Assembly (NCBI GenBank): GCA_020736575.1
Contig: JAGPYM010000007.1
Location: forward strand, 744,001 to 808,000
Source of the DNA: Thelonectria olida
Lineage: Eukaryota; Ascomycota; Sordariomycetes; Hypocreales; Nectriaceae
Direction: 5' to 3'
DNA: 64,000 nt
Made by a program: the position numbers and the translations under genes. How positions within the stretch are numbered: the first letter of the stretch is position 1; every line of letters begins with the position of its first letter. Positions 22,795-35,500 of this stretch are shown in pieces. The notes under the pieces were generated by a model, which searched no databases, was not told the DNA's origin, and was given only the letters and a program-made list of their open reading frames with translations.

Positions 22795-25402
22795 CTATGA
22801 GCCTTCAAGATAACCCTCGCTAAAAGCATACACCCTCAGTGAGCTATCGTCTCCTGCAACGGCAACCTCGTACGCCCGGCCGACGCCTTCTCGAGGACCT
22901 GGTCTCCAGGCAAGCTGTAGCACCGCCTTGGGCAGGCAGAATCTATGTCACATGTGTTAGCTGACGCGATTCAAGCATAACATGCTATTCGAAGTGAACG
23001 GGTAAAAGACTTACGATGCACAAGCTGGCTTCTCAATAACCTCAGTACCATCCTCCTTAACTAGACATAGGATGAGCTTTCCCAGCTCGGTGCCAACGGC
23101 CAGGATGAATCGTCCGTTGACAGGCTGGAAGAGGAAATCGACGGATGTGACGGGCGTGCCGCACGGAATGGCCGCAGCTTGGGTGAACTGGATTTTCCCG
23201 TCCTCGCCAGCCTTAGACGCCCAGATGCGGACCTGTTTGTCCCTGCCGGCTGTAGCAAACAGAGGGCTCTCGGATGGTGCCCACGCAGCGTCGAGAATCA
23301 TGCGGGTATGGCCCTTAGGGTTGGACTGCAGGAGCTTGTATGCTGCATCCTCTTCGGGAGCACGCTCAAACACTGCCCACTGTCGATCTCGTCCGACACT
23401 AAGGAGGTACCTGTCGTCAGCAGAGAACCGCAGACGTGTAGCGGTAAGGGAGTGCGTTGTCAGGGGTGGCCGGAGCTCTGTCCAGCGCTCTGTCTCGAAG
23501 AGGCGGATGACGGCGTGGTTGGTAGAGCTGGCCTTGCAGGCGCTGGCCACGAGCTTGCCGTCATTACTGGTGGCGAGGCACGATATCTCATAGCCATGTC
23601 CATACAGCTTCTCGGTCTCAGGCCAGAGGGTGTGGCGAGAGAGAGTCTCTTCGTAGGGAGGATGATCGATCTCGAGATGCGACTTTTTGACCACGGAAGC
23701 CGGGTCCATGGCCTCCCGATCCCGGTCGTCGATCGACGGGATCTCTTGGTCATCGTCCACAGCATCAATGGCCTTGTTAGATAGGCCGAGCACAGGCATG
23801 TTAGCTGCGTCGGGCATGTTTTGGACATCTGCGCCGCTGCCAATGCCTGCCAGACGGCTGAGCATGGAAGCAACGGCCTTGGGCTCGCTAAAGACTCGCA
23901 TCAGCTTCTCGTCTGCGCCAGACACGAACTGCGATTCTCCCAAAGAGTCAATACAGTTCAGATCGTAGCCGTGGATTTGGGGTCTGGACATTTCGTGCCA
24001 CGTCTCGGGTCCAGGACCCTCCCAACGAGTGTGCAGCCGAGTCGTCTGATCTGAGCTGGTAGACAAGAGGTAGTCTCCGTTCTTGGCCCATGAGATACCA
24101 GTGACTGCTCTAGTGTGGCCTGAGATGGCAACACAGGGCCGCCAACTGTCCTCTGATGCAATATATTCCCACCGTCTCCAGCTACCTGTGCGACCTAGAG
24201 TAGCCACTGACTGGCCATCCGGCGACCACAGACCAGTCCAGAAACCACCGGTGCTTCCTGTGGCAGTAGTCGCGCCTTTTTCTCTGCTAATCTCACCAAG
24301 CCTCGCCATGCTGACCCAGATACCAGAGCTAGGGTCAGCCTCCCAGATGGCAAGAGAGTTATCTGCCGAGGTAGAAAGCAGCTGTAGCTTCCCATCTGCC
24401 TGCTTAAACCACCGAGCACTGTAGATCCAGTCCTCGTGACCCAGAAGAAGCGCCTCAAAGCTGACGGAGAAATCCTTCCCAGCGGCCTTGAGACGATGGG
24501 CCTTGTTCGAGGGTGATTTCCCTGGGAGGTAGGCGTCGCTTGAAGGGTCGGAGCTGCTGGCTGCCAGTGCTGGGAGTTCCTTGCCTTGGTGGATTCTCCA
24601 GATACGGACGTACTTGTCTTGACTAGCCGATGCGAGCAGCAGGTCGCTATTCGAGCTCTCCGTCTCCTTGGTGAAGCTGAGAGACCGGATCCAACCCTCA
24701 TGGCCACTAAGCGTAGCTTGCACTTCGAACTGTAGCTTGTCGGTCTGGCTCTCAGCCGTCAGGATCTGGACAATATCCCGGGTTCCAGCAGCGGCGAGTA
24801 CGAAGCCATCGCTGTCTGCGCCGAGGTAACTAAGGGAGAGGCAGAGAGGGAAGTATTTAGGCGCAGTCTTGAGTGATTGTAGTAGCTCCAGTTGATCGTT
24901 TTCAAAACGCCAGAGTTTGATCGTAGCATCGGCTGCACCAGTTGCGACAATCCACTTGGGAGACTCGGCCTTGACACGCAATACGGAGATGCAATTTATG
25001 GCACCGGTATGCTCTGAGGAGGTTTGAATGGGATTGAAGTCCTCGCCATTGTGGGAAGCTTTCCAGACGATGAGCGTCTTGTCATCGGAGCCGGTGAAGA
25101 GATAGGATGAATCATCTTGATCAGCATCAGGGAGAAAGGCCACAGCCTTGACGAGTCCCTTGTGGGCACTAAGGATAGCGGTTATACCCCTTGGTGGCTC
25201 AGCCTGAAAGAGATAGTGCCCCCTGGTCAGTATGAAGTCTCGGTGGAGGGGGGACAGGCGAAAGACTCACAGCAGGCTTCCAAAGAGCGACGTTAACATC
25301 CGAGCCAAAGGCCAAGGTGCCGCCACGACTCCAGTCGGCCACTGCCGTCTGTCTATTTGCGCCCGTCGACAGATATTCGACAGAAACGGGAGGGCCGGCC
25401 AT
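22795..25402 (-). CDS. elp2: Elongator complex subunit 2 (WD40)
   Basis: WD40 scaffold of the Elongator complex, which installs the cm5/mcm5 side chain on wobble uridine 34 of certain tRNAs. Exons are 25402-25271, 25203-23015 and 22942-22795, giving 822 residues. The two-propeller layout shows as many WD-type repeats, for example SSYLFTGSDDKTLIVWKA, DLLLASASQDKYVRIWRI, GDYLLSTSSDQTTRLHTRW, SPLFATAGRDKQVRIWAS, and the closing GDDSSLRVYAF in the last exon. The N-terminus MAGPPVSVEYLSTGANRQT matches the family start, where the first strand is completed. The small last exon would be missed by open-frame calling: an extra stop lies just beyond the intron donor. The gene diverges from URM1. Confidence 0.95.
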
Positions 25403-27052
25403 GGTTGAGTGAATCTGAAAATTATGACCAACTCGGAAGCTGATTGGCTGCAGAGGTTTGACGTCGAGATGTGTGGCCTCCTCCACCAAAGAAAAAAAGG
25501 ATGCTTATGTCATCGGCCTTCTCCGAGCGGCACAGTCGCAACCTCAGCTGTTGCTGCAAAACGGACAACCCAACCCAAGAACAGAATACAAAAATTCTCG
25601 GGGATAATCCCACTCCGGCTACTACGCTGCAGAGCACTGCCGCATTGGATTGCCGCCCGGTGCTGGGGTACATGTACAGACAGGCATTGAGCCATGGCCG
25701 CATAGGCACGTTTTGAGCCCTGGAATTCACGCACAGGAGGACCAGGTAAGTAATTGTTCCGTTGTCGAAGCACCCGATTCCGATCGGATCGATTTCGTAC
25801 TCGGAAAGTTTACTCGACTACGTACTGTAGCTAGGGCCAGTGCTCCCGACCAAGTATTGGCCAATGGAACGGTTTGAATTAGATGTCAATGATATCGTCC
25901 CCCGCATGGATGTTTAGAGGATGGAGGTTGTTGGTGGTTGTATGACTCAAAGAAGGTATCAGGCAGTTCAAATAGAAATGAGTGATAGGATCACCTGTTT
26001 CGGAGAATATCCACCATGTCTTCAATCTATTTTTACTTTTACCTCTTTCTTTCGCCCGTTGTTGGTTGACATTTGACAGTTCCATTGGAAGCTTTGGTAT
26101 GAGAGCGCCCATGCTCACTCGACGACAACATGCGAACACGAATGCCAACACGAATGTCTCGCCCGAATAAAAGTCGTGGTGTAATGCGCCCAGTGACTCT
26201 ACCAACTGCGTGCAAACTCGAAATATCATGCAGGTGGACTAATAAGACACCTAATATATTGGCTCAAATGGTAGAGACGCTTTATTTATGGCGAGAACAT
26301 TCATCGTTTCCTAAGATGTAGCCACCAACTTCTTCAACCAACTTCTTCCACTATGGCATTTCTTGGAGCCATCGTGCTTCGTCAGCTCGAACGGCTTCTA
26401 AGCCAAGAATGGTTCGCTTATCGTGGTTTTCTTGGCTGAAATACTCCGATATCGTCTTATGGGTTTTGGCCATAGCTGCATTGTGCCCGAGTTGAATTTT
26501 GTCTGCTCCGAGTTGAATTCTGCGTAGGTACCTTAGGTACCCAAGTACCTTAGGGAAGGAGGCACTCAGAACTGAGAGTCGATATCTCACGTGACGCTGC
26601 AATAAGCTGCCCTCGCACATCGTGACATGGACCACCTGGGACTCAAAGCACATCTCAACGACACTTACAAAAACAATTCATCCTACATAAACTAAACACC
26701 CTTCCGATTCAACCTGCCGGATTCGTTGCCGCTCCTCATAACCGCCCCCAAGTGTGTGCTGTCTCATCCGTTATCTGTCTCATCCAGGAAGGGCCCGTCG
26801 GAAATAAGCATCTCCGCCCAAAACACCAAATCCACCACCACCACCAACCATCCATCATCCTGTTCGCCATCAGAACAACCAACAGCAAGTCAGGCTTACG
26901 GCAATACCGCAACGCTAGCTTGAGGCACAGTTTCAACACGGAAAGGACCAGGATATCGGCCATCGGACATCCAACTGCGCCCTGCGCTCAGCCTTTAGCA
27001 ACTCCAATATCTCTTCCTCAAACACGGTCCAACCCATTCATCGAGTCTCACC
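25403..27052. promoter_or_regulatory. 1.65-kb divergent region between ELP2 and URM1
   Basis: Shared upstream space of two genes whose products modify the same tRNA base. It holds a cluster of GGTACC/CCTTAGG words at 26523-26555 (see repeat entry). Weak open frames at 25879-26229 and 26351-26653 (minus) show no known domain. Confidence 0.5.
26523..26555. repeat. clustered GTACCTTAGG-type palindromic words
   Basis: Within about 33 bases the words GTAGGTACC, TTAGGTACCC and AAGTACCTTAGG follow one another, forming short overlapping inverted and direct repeats. They resemble the arms of the inverted repeat at 10822-10851. Confidence 0.65.
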
Positions 27053-28190
27053 ATGGCCGACACCCACGCCGCCAGCCCGCAGAAGCTCTTCATTACCGTC
27101 GAATTCTCGTAAGTCCTTCCTTCATTTCCTTTCTCTCATTTTGTGAGCTGTCATTCACGCCATCGCCTCACCCTCTCACGCCCCCATCTCCGTGTATAAT
27201 TATAGCCTCCTAAACACCATGGGTGTCTCTATGGCGGCCTTGCAGAGGCGACCTCTCTGCCTCACGCCGTTTCTCTTTCAGAGCCTGTTCCTTGAAGAAG
27301 CCGGCTGATTACAGCCATGCTGATGGATTCTGTTTGTTGGTGATGTGCAAACTTTTTTCTTCTTCCCCTTTCTTATCCACCCCTTTCTCCAATGGGCAAT
27401 TTTTGACGGCTTCTCTTTGCTTTTTTTCTCACTTTGGCTCCTTTTTTTCTTTGTTCGCTTCAGAGTTCGATCATGCTGACCTGTGGATTCTTTCAGTGGC
27501 GGGCTTGAGATGCTCTTCTCGAACCAGCGCAGCCATGCCATCTCTCTTCCCGCCGTCGACGGGGATGGATCCCCTACCACAATCGCCAATCTCATCGGCC
27601 ATCTATGCGAGAATGTCATGGACGATAGTCGACAAGACTTATTCATCCTCGACAGCCATCTGTATGTCTTGCCCGTTGTCTTGTCTGCGACTTCACCCCC
27701 TCTCCTCCGCTTCGGCGCTCCCTGCATTGCATGCAACCTCGTCATCTGCTGCCTCGCTTCTGCGTCATCCGACAGTGCCTCCTGTGCTTCGTACATATGT
27801 ACAATCCCTCCCCTTGCCTCGCCTTGCCTCACTTTCACACTGCCTGGCATGGCCTCGCAGCTCTCGCTACACCCACTCCCCTAATTCTCAGCTGTAAGTA
27901 CCGGCATCATCTTCTGCCGGTCACTGGGCCTTCTGTCGAACCAACCCCCCCTCATCTTGCCTCCCCACAACACTCTCTTCTCTGCCTCTCTATGGCTCTC
28001 ACACCCCTCACCAAGATTGCCCAACACGTCTGTATTTGTACTGTAGTTCCGCGGCTGATCAGGTGGCGACAGTCGTCCAGGCATCCTAGTACTGATCAAC
28101 GACGCCGACTGGGAACTCGAAGGCGAAGAGGCCTACGAAGTCCAGAGCGGTGACAGCATTCTCTTTGTCTCAACTCTCCACGGGGGTTAG
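27053..28190 (+). CDS. urm1: ubiquitin-related modifier URM1
   Basis: Ubiquitin-like sulfur carrier that donates sulfur for 2-thiolation of tRNA wobble uridine 34 and can also be conjugated to proteins. Exons are 27053-27108, 27497-27661 and 28073-28190, 112 residues. The N-terminal strand [16 protein letters not shown], the block [11 protein letters not shown], the strongly conserved [20 protein letters not shown] and the mandatory C-terminal Gly-Gly (STLHGG, then stop) are all seen, so no processing is required. The two introns are 388 and 411 nt, five to six times longer than other introns here. The acceptor of the third exon is placed by family similarity. ELP2 diverges upstream. Confidence 0.95.
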
Positions 28191-30864
28191 CCAGCCAGTA
28201 GCACGCCTTGGACTTCCGGTGTCGGCCACTCGTTGCCTTCTCCTTTTTGCTAAAGACGCCTTCTCTGTCACATTTCGTCAGATCCACTATCGAGATGAGA
28301 TGAAAGGGTCGTCGATTAAACGGGTTCGACTGCTGAGCTCATCAGCTGCGCAAACTCCCACGTTGTGCCCTCAGCCACTTCCTCAACTTGAAAGGGAAAT
28401 CCAACGCGGGGGTCACCGTATTCTCAGGTAGTCAACGTTACGAATACACCAGTGTCTAGCTCAGGGCATGACCGATCCTCCTCGGTACATACATAAAACC
28501 CCCATCTTGCAGATGCCTGTGGAGGTCAAACCCGCGTCTAGCCCAGCCCGCAGCTTTAGATGGCTTGCGTTTGGCTATCCCCAGCGCTGGGACAAATCAA
28601 TCAATAATGGTCGGCCCGGAGTACATGGAATGACGAACGTATGGCCTCTGCCCGCATGACATGGTCTACCAAACGCCATACCAGTCTACACCGTGCCTTG
28701 CGATGCTCATTTTCTTGCCTCCCCGACGCGGCGGTGAGAGTGCATATGTTGTAAAAAAACAGGATGAGACAGGCTTCTGCATCTCAACTGAGACTCTCTG
28801 AGGTCACCAAAGGACGATCACAGATTCATTATCTACGAATAGGAGGCTCTTCAGGAACCCTCAGCCCTCTCTCATAGCGGTGAAGGCAGCCACATCTCCA
28901 GAAACAGATAGACGCAGTCGCACTTTCTACGCACCTTCACGGCGAAGGCAGCAAACTTGCATGCAAATACCGTTTGTTCTCCAGAAAAGTGTCTTGCAAG
29001 AGGCTTTCTACCGTCGCTGATAGGCAGGAAGATCCAAGGCCAACGGACAATCTCTTGCTTGCATCACCGCATCTTGTTTGGAAATTCTACCCTCTCCGCT
29101 CCTGTCTTGTGTTTCTCTGTCCTTCTGTCTCTCGCCGTCCTTTTTTGTGCGTCTCTTCTCTTTACCGCCAGTCTCACTCTGCTATCCAACAACTCGACAT
29201 GGCAAGAGAGGATTGATGCCCGACCAAGTACGTACCAGTGTCTCGCACATCAGCCCAACAGGTTCCCTCCGTGTCCCAGCTAATTAACTAGGTAGTTATC
29301 GCATAATGACTACCTCATTACCACTCGGTAATAGCACTCGGTCAAACACGCCGAACCTCCCACACCTCGAAATCCTCCGGGGGGACAGTCACCTCCGTTC
29401 TCCGCCGCCAGGAACAGTCTGGAGCGTTTGATCAGCCACTTTGCGCCCATCTAATTACCTAGTTGGGACCAAACTCGTCCTCGAGTCTAGACTCAAGTCA
29501 TCCAATGTCTGCTTTCAGTGGGGGTCGGTGTACGTGTGTGTGCTAATTAGATCCTCACTACCGTAGACGACACTACGCATGACATGCGGACATTCTACGA
29601 ATAGCTGCGGCATTTCTTACTTTTTTGTCCCTTGACCTCAGTGTTCCTAGATGGCGAACCAAGCCGTCCGTATTCGAGTCCTTCTCATTTTTTTCCTTCT
29701 CCTCCCGTAGTGCGTAGCCACCTGTTCCCCGTCTAGTTCCTTAGGGCTTTCTCGCCCACGTCTTGCAAGCGCCTTGAGCAAAGACCTCGCGCATATGTGG
29801 AGGCGCGTGGTTGGAGAGGAGCTCGACGGGGGCACACGCAGGACCCTTCGAACAACAAGGATGATGCAAGTCACGACCTGTGCTGGGCTGGGGTATCATG
29901 TCTTGTTGTAGTAAAACTAGCTTGTTCAATTCAAGAGGGGAAAAAAAAAAAAAGGACGTCTAACATTGCAGTCAAGGCGACAAACCGGTGTCTCCAAGGG
30001 GTCTCGCCCAGCCACCTCCCAAACCGCCATCCAGATGCTCCGTTTTCCCTTGGTTTTCCAACTCCGATGCCATACACAAATGCCCTGGGGTCGAGAAACC
30101 CGTCATGCAATGCGATTCCCCGTCTCTTGCCGTATCCAGTGCAAAACAAAACAACAACCAAAAAGACAGAAATCCTCTCCCAGTTGGGACCGCTTTTCCC
30201 AAATCCAAGTCCAGACCAATTAGTCCAAGAATATGTCCACTAAGCCGCCCATCATTCAGTTATCCCTTGCATCCATCCAAAGAGCAATAACACACAAACG
30301 CTCCAATCCGAGTGCGAGTGATTAGAGTAAATGCAAAAAAAGAGAGAGAAAAGAAATAAGCCTCCACTGTTTTGTTGTACAGCAAAGCCGAGTTCGCAGA
30401 ACAGAAGCAAGTAGAAAAGAAAGAACAGGGTGTAGCCGTGATTGGGTTCATCAAAGTCGGCAACAAGGCGAATAACCCTGTGCGAATGATACCCGCGTGC
30501 AAGAATGTTGAGACAACCGACCACGAAAGCAAGCCACTTTCGTCTTGACAAAACTCCCTCCGTAACGCTGGCTCTTCACCTGGCGTTCCATTTTCCGACT
30601 CCATTGACGTTCTTCCTGTCAATTTTCTTTTTTCCTGTGGGCAAAGTGCACCAGACACACACCGCCGTCCGCAAGCATTGACGCGTTGACAAAGAAAATA
30701 AAGTCATGCTGATGTGCCGCCCTCGCTGTTCTGTTTTATCCTTCATGTGCTAGGATTGTGATCTAGTCTTTCTTTGTTGTTTTTGGTCCGTCCTTCTCAA
30801 AGGCCAGCAAGGCCCTTGGTAGGACTTGCATCCTTCGTTGTCATCATGTCGTAAACCGATCCGC
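28191..30864. other. 2.7-kb intergenic region
   Basis: 3' side of both URM1 and AZF1 (convergent). It has A- and T-rich tracts, for example about 29,939-29,955. No supported gene was found; open frames overlap on both strands and lack domains. The part next to AZF1 is probably its 3' untranslated region. Confidence 0.45.
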
Positions 30865-32566
30865 TCAGTACATTCGCTCAAAGCCCATGTCGCGAGCGTG
30901 CTCGTTGTCGTACATGAGACCACCTCCGTTGGATGACTGTACAGAATGGTGCTCTCCGTCCATCTCAAACATCTCATAGCCGCCAGCGTGGTGGCCCCGC
31001 TGCATGTTGTTCATCATGTTGGGATGGTTTCGGCTCATGCTGTAGGCAGCCAAGCTACCCGGGTGAGACACGCCGTGGTGGTGCTGCTGGTGCTGCTGGT
31101 GCTGCTGGTGAGGATGAGCTTGCTGTGGGGGTGGGATCTGTGGGAGAGGGTACTGGGGGGTGACAGCAGGAGCGGGTGCCGTAGCAGGCGAGTTAGAGGT
31201 GGCTTTGGACTTGGAGCCAGGCGTGGGCTTGGCCTTGGCCTTTCGCTCAGCGACAGTGCGCGCCTTTCCGCGCCCCTTGATGCCCTTGTTGCTGTTCTTG
31301 TAGTGAGTAGCAAAGTACTCGAAGAGGTCACGGTCAACCTCGGGAATCTCCTCTCCAGAGTTGAGCATGTGGGCGAATCTGGAGGTGAGAGACTTGAGAG
31401 TCTGCTTGTGGAAGTTGTTTTGATGAGTCTGTGCATTTGTTAGCACCTTGTCAAAACACGGTATGGGCCTCTTTTCCTACCTTCATGTTTCCGAGTTGGG
31501 AGAAGGTCTTGTTGCAGTCATCCAGCTTGCAGACGAAAGGCTTCAGTCCCTGATGGGTCTGCTCATGGGCCCGGACATTGCCGCGTTGAGCAAATCGTCG
31601 ACCGCACTGCTCGCAAGAAAAGGGACGCTCTCCAGTGTGACGGCGCACATGTGTCTAATATTCAGTTAGTGGTCATCCTTGTCCAGTCGCCACAAGTCTG
31701 CGTACCTTCAGGTTTCCGAGTTGAGAAAAGGTAAGCTTGCACCCGGGGAAGTCGCAGTGCTACTCTTGTCAGCTTCGTGCATCTTGCTGTCAGAAGAGAG
31801 GACTTACGTAGGGCTTGTCTCCAGTGTGAGTTCTGCGGTGAATCTCAAGGTGTGTCTTTTGGGAGAAGGTCTTCCTGCAGTTGGGACCATCGCAGGTGTA
31901 TCGCTTCCTGTGAGGGATCTTGCCGTCGACGGGGGCGGGAGTTGAATGCTCACTGCAGGCCTCGGATGAGGGGGTGAGGGGGTGCTGCACGTTCTCTGTA
32001 GTTTCCTTCCCTTCCTTCTGCTGAATAGCCTTCATCAACTCGTCGACCTCTGTCTCAAAGTTAACCTGGAGGCCCGGGTTGATTGTCTCGTTGGATGTGA
32101 TTGTCTTAGAGTTGAGGTTAGGGTTCGAAGTAGATCGCGCAATAGACGCTTGCGATTCGCTTCGAGCTGGGGAAGGCGCCTGCTCTCCATATGGGTGCTT
32201 CATGTCCCTGGGGAAGGGAAGTGTTCGGCCGTTCTCGGTATCGGTTCCCATAACTCGACGATCGTGGTACTCAGCCTTGAAGTGAGGGGACTGGTGAGGA
32301 GGAGTGGGTGGTCCATGGTAGGCTCCAAATGGGTACGGGTTGGGGGCCTGGTAGTGAGGCGACGCAATGCTGTTCAAAGGGCCAGAGTTGTAGGAGTTGG
32401 TGACTAAGTAGGGGGCCATAAGTGGGCGCTGGATTGGAGGAGAGGAGGTTGTTCGGTTGTCAAAGGGCATCATTGCTGGACTCTCCATCATGGAATAGTC
32501 GCCGGTCATCTGCTGGGACCAGCGCCCCCAGTTGGGAGGCGCCGAGGATTGAGCCGTAAGAGCCAT
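30865..32566 (-). CDS. azf1: C2H2 zinc-finger transcription factor, AZF1 orthologue
   Basis: Nuclear regulator; yeast Azf1 senses carbon source and acts on growth and cell-wall genes. Exons are 32566-31808, 31759-31706, 31654-31481 and 31428-30865, 516 residues. A long Pro/Ser-rich N-terminal region (about 1-220) precedes four tandem C2H2 fingers (about 222-340): YTCDGPNC...[20 protein letters not shown]...[16 protein letters not shown]...VRAHEQTH and [12 protein letters not shown]...THQNNFH. The Azf1 signature follows: a helix beginning [11 protein letters not shown], then [20 protein letters not shown]. The tail has a His/Gln repeat ([12 protein letters not shown]). Introns 2 and 3 interrupt fingers 2 and 4 at the same codon boundary (LGN-L/M-K then TH). 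A 22.6-kb gene-poor interval lies upstream. Confidence 0.93.
31078..31110 (-). repeat. CAG/CAC coding repeat in AZF1 (His-Gln tract)
   Basis: Three and a half copies of a nine-base unit encode HQQHQQHQQ within the last AZF1 exon. The repeat is in frame and may vary in length between strains. Confidence 0.8.
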
Positions 32567-35500
32567 GTGTCGGTTGAAGGTCAGCCCAGCCTAAAAGCAA
32601 GACTGACGGGAGGTGGTTGGAGATTGTCCTCGGACGGATATCACACAAGTGGTCTTGATTGTGTCGATGTTGAAGTGTATGTTGGTGCGCGCTCACAAGG
32701 TAGGGCGTGGTGATTGATGTTGGTTGAAGTGAAGAAGGTAAATGGGACAGAGTTGAAACCAAAGTCAAGAGCCACGGTGATATATAAGAGTGCAGAAGAA
32801 AGAGGAAGTTGCAAGTGTATAGTTGCACTGGCTAGTGAAGTTGTGTGTGAGACGAGATCGACTGGAGGGTTGAGATCTGGGGAGCGAAGTCCAAGTACAT
32901 ATATCCGAATGGGATTTGCGAGGCCGCTTGATGTGCGACAAGGGTCAAATCTCTCGAGCCAATCGAGCGGTAAACCTCGGAGATCCTCTCATAGGCGGGT
33001 CTGTCTGGCTTGCACCTCTGTGAGCAAGCTCCGGGATAACAAGACAAAGGTGATCCAGGTCTCGTCATTATGTTGGCCTGGGCTGTGGACTGGCAAGCTC
33101 CCAAACCCCCCACTGGCGGATACTAGGGGTGGGTAGGGGGGGGTGGGATGGGACTGCCACCAGGTCCAGACGGCAAGACAAGGGTCAGGATGGGAGTTTT
33201 GGGACACTGCGAGGTGATCAAAGGAGGGGAGCAAGGATGTCACCAAGGGCTTGGCTTTTGGGGAGGGGGAGACGAGTGTGACCCATGTCAAGCCTTTGTG
33301 TCTGTCCGGGTTGAATTGCGCAGTGTTCGATGTCTGTCTGACGGTCTTCTTGATAACGCAACTCGTGGCCACGAATGTCATATTTCGAGGGCCAAAGAGA
33401 GTTCTTTCTCCCCCAGGAGGTCCCTCTCGACCCTTCTGGACTTTCTCTGTGTTTGCTCTTGCAGGCCTTTGGCTTACAGCGCCGCTGGCGACCGCTTGGC
33501 ATGGCAGTGGAGGCGAAGGATGAATGAAACGCCCACAATCGGGGTCCTACAGGCGCAATGGAATTGCTCCCAGCAGTATTGCTTCTGCGGTTTTGCCATT
33601 GTAAACCACTATCAGGTCTCATATTGGTTTCTTTGACTTCTATCCCAGAGGTGAAGTCGAGTTTAGACGTGGGTGTGGCATTGGGGCGCGGGATCGCGAC
33701 AAGGGTCTTTGGACGCTAAAAAAGGCGCCGCTGCTGGGGAGCTTGGAGCTTGGACGAGGTTGAGGAGAGGCGTGGAGAAGGGGGCGTGGGCGCAAGCCGT
33801 GATGGGAGTTGAGGGACAGCCGGGGTATCCCTGGGCTTAGTATCCAATCTCGAATTTTTTTTCTTCTCGCCAGCCAGGCCTCGTTCAGCCCGGACAGGAC
33901 CGGTGTCAACTTTGGCTTGGACCCGGCTGTTGGTGCCGGTTGCTGGTACCGGACGGTGGTCTCCGTCAGCACAATACAGTCCATTACTGTTGAATGCAAG
34001 ACGAAAAGAGAGCCTGGTTTGGTTGGATCCTCCATTTTGGCCCCGTGGTTGAGCTTCTTGAGCCGACACACTTGCCGCTTCCATGTCTTGCAGCTGCTCG
34101 GCGCGGAAGTGAACCAAGGCGCAGGAGCTCAATGCCTTGGGCCTTGGTTCAGAAGGATTCCCCAATCACTTGAACCATGGCGGCGACGACAACGCCGTCG
34201 TCAGCTGGCTCGGGACTCGCCTCCACCGTAAAGCCAGCCGCCTTGGGTCCGCTTGACGGCGCCGGGCCTTGGTTTTGGCGCCCCCTCCGTCTCCCTCAAC
34301 ATGACGGCGGCTTCCGCACAGCAGAGTCCTTGCTGGTGGGCATTGCGGGCCCCCGATGATCCCGTCGCCCGGCGTTATGCGGTAACTGAGTCGTCTCTGT
34401 TCCCGTGCTGTGCAGCGCTTTGCAGCGAGTTATCGGAACTGCACTGGACTATATTGTGCCTGCGTGATGCTAGATCAAGCACGACTCGCCACGGGGGGCT
34501 CCAGCCTCGCCTCGAGGTTGTGGCGAGGAGGACGGGATCAACAGAGGCTCCCTTGCGTAGACGCCGCTCAGCCGCCTCACTTGGCTCCAACGTACCCGAG
34601 AAACGTTCCCTAGCCTTGCCTTGTGGCCTTCTGGACTCCCCTCGTTTTGCTCTTAGTTATGTTCTGGCCTTGTGGATCGGCGTAAACTAGACCCCAAGGC
34701 TCAGATTGAGCCTCGAGGCGACGTCCGCTTTTCGTTTGTAAGGAGGGGGAGAGCTGATCAGTAGTGACTGTCCAAGTTAGAACCGTCTAGTTCGTCTCAA
34801 GAGCGTTCCGGCTCCTTACAGCAAACGGTTGGGCCCGGTTGGAAGATGGAACGGTCGAGCGTTTGCACCAATTCTGAGCTTCTGGCTCGCTTTCACTGGC
34901 CGGTAGCTCCGCAACACTGGACTCGCCCTCAGTTCTTTGAAGCAAGACATCTGGCTTCTTCCAATAAGGCGGTCCGGATTGTCCTGCCAGCACTGTGGCT
35001 ACAGATGACAGCCTGTGCTGAACCACTCGGGTGAGGCGGTCAAGGCAGGTTCAAGCGTTGGTTCCTGCTACTGTACGCTCTCCCGCTCCCGTGTTGCCTA
35101 GAGCTCCAGCCTGCTTCTCACATACATGAGGAGGCAGATATGGTTGGCAGTGCTTGAGTAGGGTAGGTGACGGCGGCAGGTGCGAAGCAGCACAGCACGT
35201 GTAGACGTACAGTACTGTACACAGGGGAGGCGGGTGCCAGTCTCACCGTTGGCCTTTCCCGTCTACCGTTGGCTCTTGCGGCTAGCAATCGATTCCCGAC
35301 CACCCAGAAGAGAGTCCCTGGACCTGGAATACACGCCGTCGTCGTGCTAAAACAGGTACGTACTACCTAGCAGCTCTGAGGACAGAGGAAAGTGGTTTGG
35401 TCCATATAGGGACTAGCTTACTTGTCTCAATTGCCCTTCACCCACATCCTTTTGTTTCCTCACTCCAACATCCTCTCAGAGCCATTCGTCAGGCCGCCCT

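Noticed and set aside
23072..24424. Several plus-strand open frames of 77-201 residues
   Set aside because: All lie antisense to the ELP2 WD40 exon and have no recognisable sequence.
26351..26653. 100-residue minus-strand frame near URM1
   Set aside because: It overlaps the repeated GTACC words and promoter space and has no start context or domain; not enough to call a gene.
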